DNA from: Bifidobacterium phasiani
GTDB taxonomy: Bacteria > Actinomycetota > Actinomycetes > Actinomycetales > Bifidobacteriaceae
Reading direction: 5' to 3'
Assembly: GCF_019331775.1 (NCBI RefSeq)
Contig: NZ_JAHBBD010000016.1
Location: 1 to 64,000 of the forward strand
Length of the DNA stretch: 64,000 bases
The notes below the pieces were generated by a model. That model searched no databases. It was not told the DNA's origin and was given only the letters and a program-made list of their open reading frames with translations. Position numbers and translations under genes: made by a program. Below are positions 26,601 through 34,585 of this stretch, piece after piece (within the stretch, counting starts at the first letter, position 1; the number at the start of each line of letters is the position of its first letter).

Positions 26601-26774
26601 CGCGTCGCCGGCGCGCTGCTCGGCGCCGACGTGCGCGAGACCGACGTGCTCGAACGCGACGCGCTCGCCGCCGACCTGCCGGTGAGCCTGCCCGGCCGCG
26701 GCCGGTACGCGGCCGACGGCGCGCCGATCCGCCTGAACCCCTTCCAGATGGCCACGCTGCGCATCTCGCGCTGA
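23652..26774 (+). CDS. GH38 alpha-mannosidase, first of a tandem pair
   Basis: This 1040-residue cytoplasmic enzyme removes alpha-linked mannose. The zinc motif HAHIDSAWLW lies near residue 273. The nucleophile Asp is in WLPDSFGY near residue 387. MWVESDGMLPTGESL and YLELHRGTLTSQQ are further family landmarks. The beta-sandwich C-terminal half is complete. The ATG at 23652 has AAGGAG upstream; the frame is open for 31 codons before it. Its product is closely similar to the next gene, and the spacing is 42 bp, so they are co-transcribed. Linkage specificity cannot be read from sequence; two enzymes probably divide alpha-1,2, alpha-1,3 and alpha-1,6 links. Confidence 0.95.
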   Translation: MFLHIDQQLERCTRVIRQRVRPRVHPVLAHLGVRAFDIPGEPMPADGFFARLRDGGVAFEPFAVGGPWGTTWGTTWFELTGRIPQDAPEGMPLELMIDLGWYDHSCGGHIEGLVYRADGTAIKAVHPLNHWVPLVAADGTPQVDVDADGRFVVYLEAASNPLLLGVPPFIETELGERATGRPDEPYVFRSADLTAYDARFEEYWTDLDVVSTVMAELDKDSPRYWRMAKALQRSLNAFDEQRPDTVREARAALADVLAKPANASALDVGAIGHAHIDSAWLWPVRETRRKVARTVANALALMDDDPEFRYAMSSAQQYAWLERDHPDLFARMKARIAEGRFIPVGGMWVESDGMLPTGESLIRQISYGRRYFEERLGVEPKGVWLPDSFGYTGSWPQIARRAGYEWFLTQKISWGDTTKYPHHSFLWEGIDGTRIFTHFPPTDTYAAWMTAKELAYGERNFRDKDLSDRALMLFGFGDGGGGPTREMMHHIHRFHDLEGVSRVRIEAPDDFFREARERMEAEAGEEMPVYKGELYLELHRGTLTSQQAMKRGCRSEESMLRTVEYLCACAAIADPSYAYPRAELDGIWTTLLLNQFHDILPGSGIAWVHREAREDYARDLDRLRGIVRAACDALHAADPVADLLDGARIAQYRIDGRAWTPVADAPADGADVTAERGADGGVTLRNGLLTVVVDPDGAVRSILDETRGRDVVPAGSRLGVYELLRDEPSVYDAWEIERDALLMHTAIDGGRIVEVACDGRSARVAVRTTFGASAIDTVIALRRGAMALDFECAVDWHERERFLKVDLPIGTVATTAQYDSQYGLVGRPIAKSTASEEAKFESCTQRFVLVAEPDYAVAVVNDSIYGSDLAPIAADPAAGRDAGTMVRLSLLSAPVYPDPRTDIGAHRFAWSVLADATLERTLETAATVNAPALDGVPAIEPPVRLDVHGGVAVIDWIKLADDGSGDLIVRLYEAAGGHAEASLRVAGALLGADVRETDVLERDALAADLPVSLPGRGRYAADGAPIRLNPFQMATLRISR

Positions 26775-26816
26775 CCCCGTGGCGCCGCACATCATACGCA
26801 GTCAAGGAGAACCGTC

Positions 26817-29800
26817 ATGTTCCTGATACCCGACCAGCAGCTCAGCCGCTGCGACCGCGTCATGCAGCAGCGCGTCGAGCCTCATCTGTACGAGACGCTC
26901 GCGCACTGCACGCTGCGCGCCTTCGACAACCCCGGCGAGCCCGAGCCCTCGGCCGACGTGCTGGCGCGCATCCGCGCCGGCGAGGTGGAGTTCCGCCCCT
27001 TCGACGTGCCCGGCGTGTGGGGCACCACCTGGGGCACCACCTGGTTCGAGGTCCGCGGCCGCGTCGACCTCGCCGCGGCCGCCGGACGCAAGGTCGACCT
27101 GGTCGTCGACCTCGGCTGGCTGCACCACCGCGGCCCCGGCTTCCAGGCCGAGGGCCTGGTCTACCGCGCCGACGGCACGGCGATCAAATCCGCCAACCCG
27201 CGCAACTGCTGGGTCCCGCTGGTCGCCGCCGACGGCACGCCCAACGTCGACCTCGACGCCGACGGACGATTCACCGTCTATGTCGAGGCCGCGGCCAACC
27301 CCTTCGTCGAGGGGCCGACCCCGTACTCGCCGACCGAGCTGGGCGAGGAGGCCACCGGCCGCCCCGACTTCCCGTACACGCTGGGGCGCATGGACGTGTG
27401 CGCGTTCAACCAGGACGTGTTCGACTACATGATGGACCTGGAGACCGCCTCGTCGCTGATGCGCGAGCTGAACGACGACGACCCGCGCTACTGGCAGCTC
27501 GCCAAGGCCCTGCAGCGCTCGCTCAACGCCTACGACGAACGCGATCTGGACACCGTGGCCGCGGCGCGCGCCGCGCTCGCCGGCGTGCTGGCCGAGCCGG
27601 CCGCCTCCAGCGCGATCGACCACATCGCCGTCGGCCACGCGCACATCGACTCGGCCTGGCTGTGGCCGGTGCGCGAGACCCGCCGCAAGGTCGCCCGCAC
27701 CGTGTCCAACGTGCTCGCGCTGATGGACGAGGACCCGGACTTCACGTACGCGATGAGCTCGGCCCAGCAGTACGCCTGGCTGGAGCGGGAGCACCCCGAC
27801 CTGTTCGCGCGCATGAAGGCGCGCATCGCCGAGGGCCGGTTCATCCCGGTGGGCGGCATGTGGGTCGAATCCGACAACATGATCCCCACCGGCGAGTCGC
27901 TGGTCCGCCAGATCACGTTCGGCAAGCGCTACTTCCGCGAGCGGCTGGGCGTCGACCCGCGCGGCATCTGGCTGCCCGACAGCTTCGGCTACTCCGGCGC
28001 ATGGCCGCAGATCGCGCGCCGCGCCGGCTACGAGTGGTTCCTCACGCAGAAGATCTCGTGGAACGACGCCACGAAGTTCCCGCACCACTCGTTCCTGTGG
28101 GAGGGCATCGACGGCACGCCGATCCTCACGCACTTCCTGCCGTCGGACACCTACTGCTCGTCGATGTCGATGCACGAGCTCATGTACTCGCAGCGCAACT
28201 TCCTGGACAAGGACCTGTCGCGCAACGCGATCCTGCTGTACGGCTTCGGCGACGGCGGCGGCGGCCCCACGCGTGAGATGACCGCGCGCATCCGCCGCGA
28301 CCACGACCTGGCGGGCGCGCCGAAGGTCTCCTTCGGCACCCCGGACGAGCTGTTCGACCGGGTGCGCAGGGACATCGTCGACGGCGCCGACGGCGAGACC
28401 CCGGTGTACCGCGGCGAGCTGTACCTCGAGCTGCACCGCGGCACGCTCACCTCCCAGCAGGACATGAAGCGCGGCTGCCGGAACGAGGAGTCGATGCTGC
28501 GCGCCGCCGAGTACCTGTGCGCCGCCGCGTCGCTCAAGGACGGCTCCTACGTCTACCCGCGCGCCGAGCTCGACGGGATCTGGACGACGCTGCTGCTCAA
28601 CCAGTTCCACGACATCCTGCCCGGCTCCGCCATCGCCTGGGTGCACCGCCAGGCGCGCGCCGAGTACAGGCGCGACATCGCCCGGCTGAAGGCCATCGCC
28701 GAGGAGGCCGGCCGCGTCATCGCCGCGGCCGAGCCCGGCGACATGCTGGTCACGCACGCCGCGATCCGCCCCTTCGCCGCGGACGCCGCGCAGGCGTGGA
28801 CCGTGCGCCCCGCCGCCGGCGGTCCCGCGGGCGAGCCGGTCGCGGTCCGCCATGACGGCGGACGCGTCACGCTCGACAACGGCAGGCTGCGCGTCGCCGT
28901 CGAGCAGGACGGCACCGTCTCCTCGATGCTCGACCTGGCCGCCGACCGCGAGCTGGTGCCGGCCGGCGCCCGGCTCGGCCGCTACGAGCTGCTCGACAAC
29001 GAGCCGTACCAGTGGGACGCTTGGGAGATCCAGCGCGACGCCCTGCTCACCGCGCACGGCCTGCGTTCCTCGCACGTCGAAAGCGTCGACTCGCTCGAGG
29101 ACGGCTCGGCCGTCGTGCGCGTCGTCGCCCGCAACGACGACGTGACGATCGTCACCTGCATCACGCTGCGCCCGGGCGCCGCCGCGCTCGACTTCGCCGC
29201 ACAGGTCGACTGGCGCACCGAGGAGGAGTTCCTCAAGGTCGACGTGCCGCTGGCCGTGCAGGCCCGCAACGCCCAGTACGAATGCCAGTACGGCATGGTC
29301 GAGCGCCCGGTGCAGAAGAACTCGCGCGGCGAGGAGGCCATGTTCGAAAGCTGCACGCACCGCTTCGTGCGCGTCGCCGACGCCTCCTACGCGGCCGCCG
29401 TCGTCAACGCCTCGACCTACGGCTCCGACGTGACGCCGATCCACGGGCAGGGGGCTGCCGCCTGCGGCACGATGGTCCGGCTGTCGCTGCTCAGCGCGCC
29501 GCTGTACCCCGATCCGCGCACCGACCAGGGCGAGCACGAGTTCGCCTGGAGCGTGCTTGCCGACGCCGGCATGCCGTCCGTGCTCGACGAGGCGGCGCGT
29601 CTGAACTCCGCGACGCTCGACGGGATCCCGGCCTTCGAGCCGCTCGTGCGGCTGCGGCCCGCCGAGGGCACGGCCGTGCTCGATTGGGTCAAGCTCGCCG
29701 ACGACGGCTCGGGCGACGTCGTCCTGCGCGTGTACGAGGCCGCCGGCGGCCGCGCGGTCGCCGCGCTGGAGACGTGCGAGGAGCTGAGGGGCGCCACGGT

Positions 29801-29945
29801 GCGCGAGACGAACGTGCTGGAGGACGGTCCGCTCGATGCGGGCCTGGCGCGCGCCCTCGGCGACGACGGGGCGCACCCGGCCGACGGCGCCGTGCTGAGG
29901 CTCGGCCCGTTCCAGATGGCCACGCTGCGCGTGAGCCGCCAGTAG
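26817..29945 (+). CDS. GH38 alpha-mannosidase, second of a tandem pair
   Basis: This 1042-residue paralogue of the preceding enzyme has the same catalytic landmarks: HAHIDSAWLW near residue 275, WLPDSFGYSG near 386, and YLELHRGTLTSQQDMKRG. The two genes share long runs of identical DNA, for example 72 bases at 25385-25456 and the matching part of this gene. The start has AAGGAG upstream. It is followed after 63 bp by the binding protein of a sugar importer, so mannosidases and uptake are produced together. Confidence 0.95.
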   Translation: MFLIPDQQLSRCDRVMQQRVEPHLYETLAHCTLRAFDNPGEPEPSADVLARIRAGEVEFRPFDVPGVWGTTWGTTWFEVRGRVDLAAAAGRKVDLVVDLGWLHHRGPGFQAEGLVYRADGTAIKSANPRNCWVPLVAADGTPNVDLDADGRFTVYVEAAANPFVEGPTPYSPTELGEEATGRPDFPYTLGRMDVCAFNQDVFDYMMDLETASSLMRELNDDDPRYWQLAKALQRSLNAYDERDLDTVAAARAALAGVLAEPAASSAIDHIAVGHAHIDSAWLWPVRETRRKVARTVSNVLALMDEDPDFTYAMSSAQQYAWLEREHPDLFARMKARIAEGRFIPVGGMWVESDNMIPTGESLVRQITFGKRYFRERLGVDPRGIWLPDSFGYSGAWPQIARRAGYEWFLTQKISWNDATKFPHHSFLWEGIDGTPILTHFLPSDTYCSSMSMHELMYSQRNFLDKDLSRNAILLYGFGDGGGGPTREMTARIRRDHDLAGAPKVSFGTPDELFDRVRRDIVDGADGETPVYRGELYLELHRGTLTSQQDMKRGCRNEESMLRAAEYLCAAASLKDGSYVYPRAELDGIWTTLLLNQFHDILPGSAIAWVHRQARAEYRRDIARLKAIAEEAGRVIAAAEPGDMLVTHAAIRPFAADAAQAWTVRPAAGGPAGEPVAVRHDGGRVTLDNGRLRVAVEQDGTVSSMLDLAADRELVPAGARLGRYELLDNEPYQWDAWEIQRDALLTAHGLRSSHVESVDSLEDGSAVVRVVARNDDVTIVTCITLRPGAAALDFAAQVDWRTEEEFLKVDVPLAVQARNAQYECQYGMVERPVQKNSRGEEAMFESCTHRFVRVADASYAAAVVNASTYGSDVTPIHGQGAAACGTMVRLSLLSAPLYPDPRTDQGEHEFAWSVLADAGMPSVLDEAARLNSATLDGIPAFEPLVRLRPAEGTAVLDWVKLADDGSGDVVLRVYEAAGGRAVAALETCEELRGATVRETNVLEDGPLDAGLARALGDDGAHPADGAVLRLGPFQMATLRVSRQ

Positions 29946-30008
29946 ATGTCCCCGCCCCGACGGGCGGGCCAAACCAACAAAGGAAACAGAACAGGAAAGG
30001 AAATCACC

Positions 30009-31301
30009 ATGGTTTCGTCCATGAAGAAAGCCCTCGCGCTGACCGGCGCGGCAGCGATGCTGCTGACCGTGGCGGCCTGCGGAGGCAACGACACCGCGAG
30101 CGACGGCGGCAAGAAGGAGATCACGTTCCAGACCTGGAACCTCAAGAACGACAAGTACACGCCGTACTTCGAGGGCCTGATCGCCGCGTACGAGGAGGAG
30201 CACCCGGACGTCAAGATCAACTGGGCCGACCAGCCCTCCGACGGCTACGAGGACAAGCTGTCCACCCAGGCCGCGTCCGGCGAGCTGCCCGACATCGTCG
30301 ACGGCGGTTCATCCATCCTGTACGGCCTGGCCAAGGCGGGCGCGCTGCTCAACCTCTCGCAGGAGGTTCCCGACGCCCAGTCCGACTACTACGAGGGTGC
30401 CTGGGAGGGCGCCACGATGAAGGGCAACGGCATCGAGGAAGGCGCGTACGGCTTCCCGTGGTACGTCAACGACGGCCCGACCTACTGGAACACCGAGCTG
30501 ATGCAGCAGTGCGGGCTGGACCCGAACAACGTGCCCACCACCTGGGACGAGTACTTCGAGGCCGGCAAGACCATCACGCAGAACTGCCAGGGCGTCTACC
30601 TGGCCACCACGATGGGCTCGAACACCGAGGACTACGTCACCGCCGGCGCCACGTGGATGAACGACGACCACAGCGCGTACACCTTCAACGACGAGGCCGG
30701 CGTCAAGCAGCTGCAGAACTTCATCGACCTGTACAACGAGGGCGGCATCCCGCCGGAGGCCCTGGACTCCTCGTGGAGCCAGCAGTCCGACTTCTTCCAG
30801 CGCGGCACCCTGGTCGCGATGGCGGGCTCGGCCTACTCGGCCGCCGGCTTCAAGCAGAACTCGCCGGATCTGTACGAGCACCTCACCGTCGGCCCGCGCA
30901 TCACGAACGACGGCCGCTCCGCCTCGGTGTCCTACGAACTGCTCGGCATCAGCTCGCAGTCCAAGCACCCGGACGTCGCCATCGACTTCGCGCGCTTCGT
31001 GACCAACGCCGAGAACCAGGTCGAGTTCGCCAAGCAGGCCTCGGTGTTCCCGTCGGCCCAGGGCGGTCTCGAGGACGAGTACTACCAGGACATCGACACC
31101 AGCACCCTTGAGGGCAAGGCCCTGCAGATCACGCTGGAGCAGGTGAAGGACGGCTACTCGTCGCGTCCGGCGGAGTTCACCGACGCCAACGGCTACAAGT
31201 ACCTCCAGCAGCAGGTCGCGCTCGCCATGCAGGGCGAGCAGACCGCCCAGGAGGCCCTGGACAAGACCGTCGAGTACGCCAACGAGAGGCTGACCCGATG
31301 A
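30009..31301 (+). CDS. Sugar ABC importer solute-binding lipoprotein (SBP family 1)
   Basis: This 430-residue lipoprotein has signal peptide MVSSMKKALALTGAAAMLL and a lipobox ending at Cys24 (TVAAC). The mature region has the family-1 oligosaccharide-binding pattern EITFQTWNLKNDKY and SGELPDIVDGGSS. The start is set at ATG 30009 after AGGAAAGGA. It leads a three-gene importer with 4-bp and 1-bp overlaps and without its own ATPase, so a shared MsiK-type ATPase encoded elsewhere is expected. Uptake of a manno-oligosaccharide or released N-glycan is likely from context. Confidence 0.92.
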   Translation: MVSSMKKALALTGAAAMLLTVAACGGNDTASDGGKKEITFQTWNLKNDKYTPYFEGLIAAYEEEHPDVKINWADQPSDGYEDKLSTQAASGELPDIVDGGSSILYGLAKAGALLNLSQEVPDAQSDYYEGAWEGATMKGNGIEEGAYGFPWYVNDGPTYWNTELMQQCGLDPNNVPTTWDEYFEAGKTITQNCQGVYLATTMGSNTEDYVTAGATWMNDDHSAYTFNDEAGVKQLQNFIDLYNEGGIPPEALDSSWSQQSDFFQRGTLVAMAGSAYSAAGFKQNSPDLYEHLTVGPRITNDGRSASVSYELLGISSQSKHPDVAIDFARFVTNAENQVEFAKQASVFPSAQGGLEDEYYQDIDTSTLEGKALQITLEQVKDGYSSRPAEFTDANGYKYLQQQVALAMQGEQTAQEALDKTVEYANERLTR

Positions 31302-32272
31302 CGTCGACGGCCGATGCCGCGACCAGGCCGGAGGCCGGCAAGGCCTCCGGCCGGCCTGGACGGACCAATACCAAGCACGCGTCGCAGCGGATCGGCGGCG
31401 GGCTGGGGACGAGGATAGCCCCGTACCTGTTCGTCGCGCCCGCGTTCATCGTCGTGTTCGTATTCGTCATTCTTGCGGCGATCAACACGTTCAGGCTTGC
31501 CTTCACCGACTCCACCCTGCTCAAGCCGGGCAAGTTCGTGGGGTTCCAGAATTTCATCGACCTGTTCCACGACGAGTACTTCCTCACGGCGCTGCTGAAC
31601 TCGTCGCTGTACGTGGTGTGCGTCGTGCCGTTCATGGTCATCCTGCCGCTGATCCTGGCCAACCTGGTCAAGGGCAACGGGCGGATCATGGGCTTCTTCC
31701 GCACCGCGTTCTACATGCCGGTCGTCATGTCCGCGGTCGTCGTGGGCATGATCTGGACCAACCTGCTCGACTCGCAGGGCCTGATCAACTCCATCCTCAA
31801 GGGCGCCGGCATCATCAACGACGCCATCCCGTTCCTGACGAACCGCTGGGGCATCCTGTTCAGCTCGATGTTCGTCACCATTTGGCTGGGCCTGGGCTAC
31901 TACATGGTCATCTACCTGACCGCCCTGGCCAACATCGACGAGTCGCTGTACGAGGCGGCCTCGCTCGACGGCGCCGGCCCCGTGCGGCAGTTCGTCTCGG
32001 TGACGATGCCGGGCGTGCGCTCCACGATGGTGCTCATCATGATGCTGTCCACGATCTCCGCGTTCCGCGTGTTCAACGAGGTCTACGTGCTGACCAACGG
32101 CACGGCCGGCCCCGGCGGCATGGACATGACGATGTCGATGCTCATCAAGAACGAGGGCACGGGCATCCAGGCGCGCACCGGCTATGCGAGCGCGATCTCC
32201 CTGGTCGTCCTGGTCATCGTCGGCGCGCTGCTGGTCATCCAGCAGATCATTCAGAAGAGGGGTGAGGACTGA
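31298..32272 (+). CDS. Sugar ABC importer permease, MalF/UgpA type
   Basis: This 324-residue membrane protein overlaps the binding-protein gene by ATGA. It has six or so hydrophobic segments, beginning APYLFVAPAFIVVFVFVILA, and the EAA loop LYEAASLDGAGPVRQF. The 40-residue N-terminal cytoplasmic extension is rich in Ala, Thr and basic residues. It acts with the next permease. Confidence 0.93.
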   Translation: MTSTADAATRPEAGKASGRPGRTNTKHASQRIGGGLGTRIAPYLFVAPAFIVVFVFVILAAINTFRLAFTDSTLLKPGKFVGFQNFIDLFHDEYFLTALLNSSLYVVCVVPFMVILPLILANLVKGNGRIMGFFRTAFYMPVVMSAVVVGMIWTNLLDSQGLINSILKGAGIINDAIPFLTNRWGILFSSMFVTIWLGLGYYMVIYLTALANIDESLYEAASLDGAGPVRQFVSVTMPGVRSTMVLIMMLSTISAFRVFNEVYVLTNGTAGPGGMDMTMSMLIKNEGTGIQARTGYASAISLVVLVIVGALLVIQQIIQKRGED

Positions 32273-33108
32273 TGAGGAACCATAGGAGGATCACCGTCGG
32301 CAAGGTGGTCCAGTACGTGGTGCTGATCCTGATGTTCGTGCTGCTGGTCGGCCCGTTCATCTGGGAGCTGTCGCTGTCCCTCAAGGGCCCCGGCGACAAC
32401 GTCTACGCCGTGCCGCCGTACATCATCCCGAAGACGCCCACGCTGCAGAACTACATCGACGTGTTCCGCCAGGTGCCGGTGCTGCACTACATGCTCAACT
32501 CGCTGATCGTCGCGCTGATCTCGATCGCGGGCAACATCTGCCTGTCCACGATGGCCGGCTATGCGCTGGGACGTCTGAAATGGAAGGGCCGCGGCCTGGT
32601 GTTCGCGCTGTTCATGGGCACCATGGTCATCCCGGTCGAGGGCGTCATGATCTCGCAGTTCCTGATCATCAAGGGCATGGGCCTGCAGAACACCCTGCTG
32701 TCCGTGGCGCTGCCCGGCCTGGTCACCGCCATGAACATCCTGCTGATGACCAACGCCTTCAAGTCCATCCCGATGGAGCTCGAGGAGGCGGCCATGGTCG
32801 ACGGCGCGAACCTGTGGCAGCGGTTCTTCCGCATCTGCGTCCCGCAGGTCAAGGGCACGATGACGGTCGTCGGCATCTTCGCGTTCGTCGGCGCATGGAA
32901 CGACTTCCTGTGGCCGTTGATCACGATCTCCGACGAGTCGCAGTACACGCTGACCCTGGGCATGAACCGACTCAAGGGCATGTTCATCCAGGACCCGCGA
33001 CTCATCGCCGCAGGCGCCCTCGTTTCGCTCATCCCGATCATCATCTTCTTCTGCTGCTTCCAGCGCTACTTCTTCCAGGGCCTGGAACAGGGCGGACTGA
33101 AGGGCTGA
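32272..33108 (+). CDS. Sugar ABC importer permease, MalG/UgpE type
   Basis: This 278-residue permease starts one base inside the preceding stop codon (TGATGA). The EAA loop reads ELEEAAMVDGANLWQRFFRI, and the C-terminus FFCCFQRYFFQGLEQGGLKG is characteristic of the MalG branch. It completes the importer. A GH5-type gene follows after 24 bp. Confidence 0.93.
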   Translation: MRNHRRITVGKVVQYVVLILMFVLLVGPFIWELSLSLKGPGDNVYAVPPYIIPKTPTLQNYIDVFRQVPVLHYMLNSLIVALISIAGNICLSTMAGYALGRLKWKGRGLVFALFMGTMVIPVEGVMISQFLIIKGMGLQNTLLSVALPGLVTAMNILLMTNAFKSIPMELEEAAMVDGANLWQRFFRICVPQVKGTMTVVGIFAFVGAWNDFLWPLITISDESQYTLTLGMNRLKGMFIQDPRLIAAGALVSLIPIIIFFCCFQRYFFQGLEQGGLKG

Positions 33109-33132
33109 CCGTAGCAAGAGAAAGGCTCAACT

Positions 33133-34419
33133 ATGCGATTCGGTGTCAACTACACGCCGTCGAACGGCTGGTTCCATGCATGGCTGGATCCCGACTGGGA
33201 CAGCATCGACCGCGATCTGGAGCAGATCGCGCGCCTGGGCATGGACCATGTCCGGATCTTCCCGGTGTGGCCGTACCTGCAGCCCAACCGCACCTGGATC
33301 AACCGCAGGGGCGTCGCGGACGTGCGGCGCATGGTCCACATCGCCGGCGAACATGGGCTCGACGTCTACGTGGACGTATTCCAGGGGCACCTGTCGAGCT
33401 TCGACTTCCTGCCCAGCTGGCTGGTCACGTGGCACACGGGCAACATGTTCACCGATCCGGACGCGGTTGCCGCCGAATGCGAGCTGATCCGCACGCTGTC
33501 CGGCGAGCTGTCGCAGGAGCCCGCGTTCCGCGGCATCACGGTGGGCAACGAAGTCAACCAGCTGTCCGACCGTCCGCATCCCACGCGGATGGCTGCGTCC
33601 CCCGAGCAGATCGACCGCTGGCTGGACGCCACGCTGCGGGCCGCCGGCTCGGACGGACGGCTGTCGCTGTACAGCGTCAACGACGGTGTCTGGTTCCTTG
33701 ACGGCCACCCGTTCACGCCGGTGCAGTCCGGCAACAAGGGCGATCTGACGACCATCCACTCCTGGGTGTTCAACGGCGTCGCCCAAGGCTACGGTGCGAC
33801 GAGCGGGGAATGCACGGCGTACGCGCTGTATCTCGCCGAGCTTGCCAGGGCGTTCTCGGCCGACCCGCACCGACAGGTGTGGCTCCAGGAGGTCGGCGCG
33901 CCCGAGAACGTGATGGATGCGGCGGACACCCCCGAGTTCTGCCGGCGCACCGTGACCACGGCGCTGGACTGCCCGAACCTGTGGGGTGTGACCTGGTGGT
34001 GCTCGCACGACGTGGGCTCCGCGATGTCCGACTTCCCCCCGTTCGAGCATGCGCTCGGTCTGTTCGACGAACACGGCGAGCTCAAGCCGATCGGCCGGGA
34101 GTTCGCACGGCTCGCCGCGGAGCACCGCGGCGACGCGCCGGCCCCCGCTCGCGGCACGGCGGTCGTCGTGGACGTGGACGACGCCGGCAACCCGGTCAGC
34201 CGCAGCGAATGCGGCCCCGGCGGCTCGGTGTTCGACATGTGGATGTCGCTGCATGCGGCCGGCGAACGCCCCACGCTCATCGCCTCGAACCTGGCGGCGG
34301 ACGGGCGGGCGCTCGCGGCCCGCGGCATCACGCGGCTGGTGCGCTGCGACGAGCATTACGGCGCGCGGTTCTACACCGCGGTCTCCGATCCGGCGTTCGA
34401 CGAGGTCGAGGCCGCATAG
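33133..34419 (+). CDS. GH5_18-like beta-mannosidase acting on Man-beta-1,4-GlcNAc
   Basis: This 428-residue cytoplasmic clan GH-A TIM barrel starts MRFGVNYTPSNGWFHAWLD. Glu140 in TVGNEVNQ and Glu253 in WLQEVGAPE are the expected acid/base and nucleophile. DHVRIFPVWPYLQPN and GVTWWCSHDV are further landmarks. Bifidobacterial and streptomycete GH5 subfamily 18 enzymes are known to cleave the beta-mannose from GlcNAc of the N-glycan core. This gene lies directly after the sugar importer and matches that type, so it should release mannose and GlcNAc for the two salvage routes. Subfamily placement is from memory and not a search. Confidence 0.82.
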   Translation: MRFGVNYTPSNGWFHAWLDPDWDSIDRDLEQIARLGMDHVRIFPVWPYLQPNRTWINRRGVADVRRMVHIAGEHGLDVYVDVFQGHLSSFDFLPSWLVTWHTGNMFTDPDAVAAECELIRTLSGELSQEPAFRGITVGNEVNQLSDRPHPTRMAASPEQIDRWLDATLRAAGSDGRLSLYSVNDGVWFLDGHPFTPVQSGNKGDLTTIHSWVFNGVAQGYGATSGECTAYALYLAELARAFSADPHRQVWLQEVGAPENVMDAADTPEFCRRTVTTALDCPNLWGVTWWCSHDVGSAMSDFPPFEHALGLFDEHGELKPIGREFARLAAEHRGDAPAPARGTAVVVDVDDAGNPVSRSECGPGGSVFDMWMSLHAAGERPTLIASNLAADGRALAARGITRLVRCDEHYGARFYTAVSDPAFDEVEAA

Positions 34420-34442
34420 CGGGCCGCAGGGCGTGGACCGGC

Positions 34443-34477
34443 GGCGGCGCATCCGGCGATGGGCCGGACGCGCCGCC
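34443..34477 (+). terminator. Hairpin after the GH5 gene
   Basis: A 15-bp stem with one mismatch (34443-34457 with 34463-34477) lies 24 bp after the stop. There is no T tract. Confidence 0.55.
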
Positions 34478-34585
34478 ACGGCGTCACCGCGTGCGGGACG
34501 CGGCGGTGCTTCCGTCCGTGAACGGAAGAGGGAGGATGCCGGGCTGACCGGCGACGACGGGGTCGACGAAGGGACGGATGGGAAT

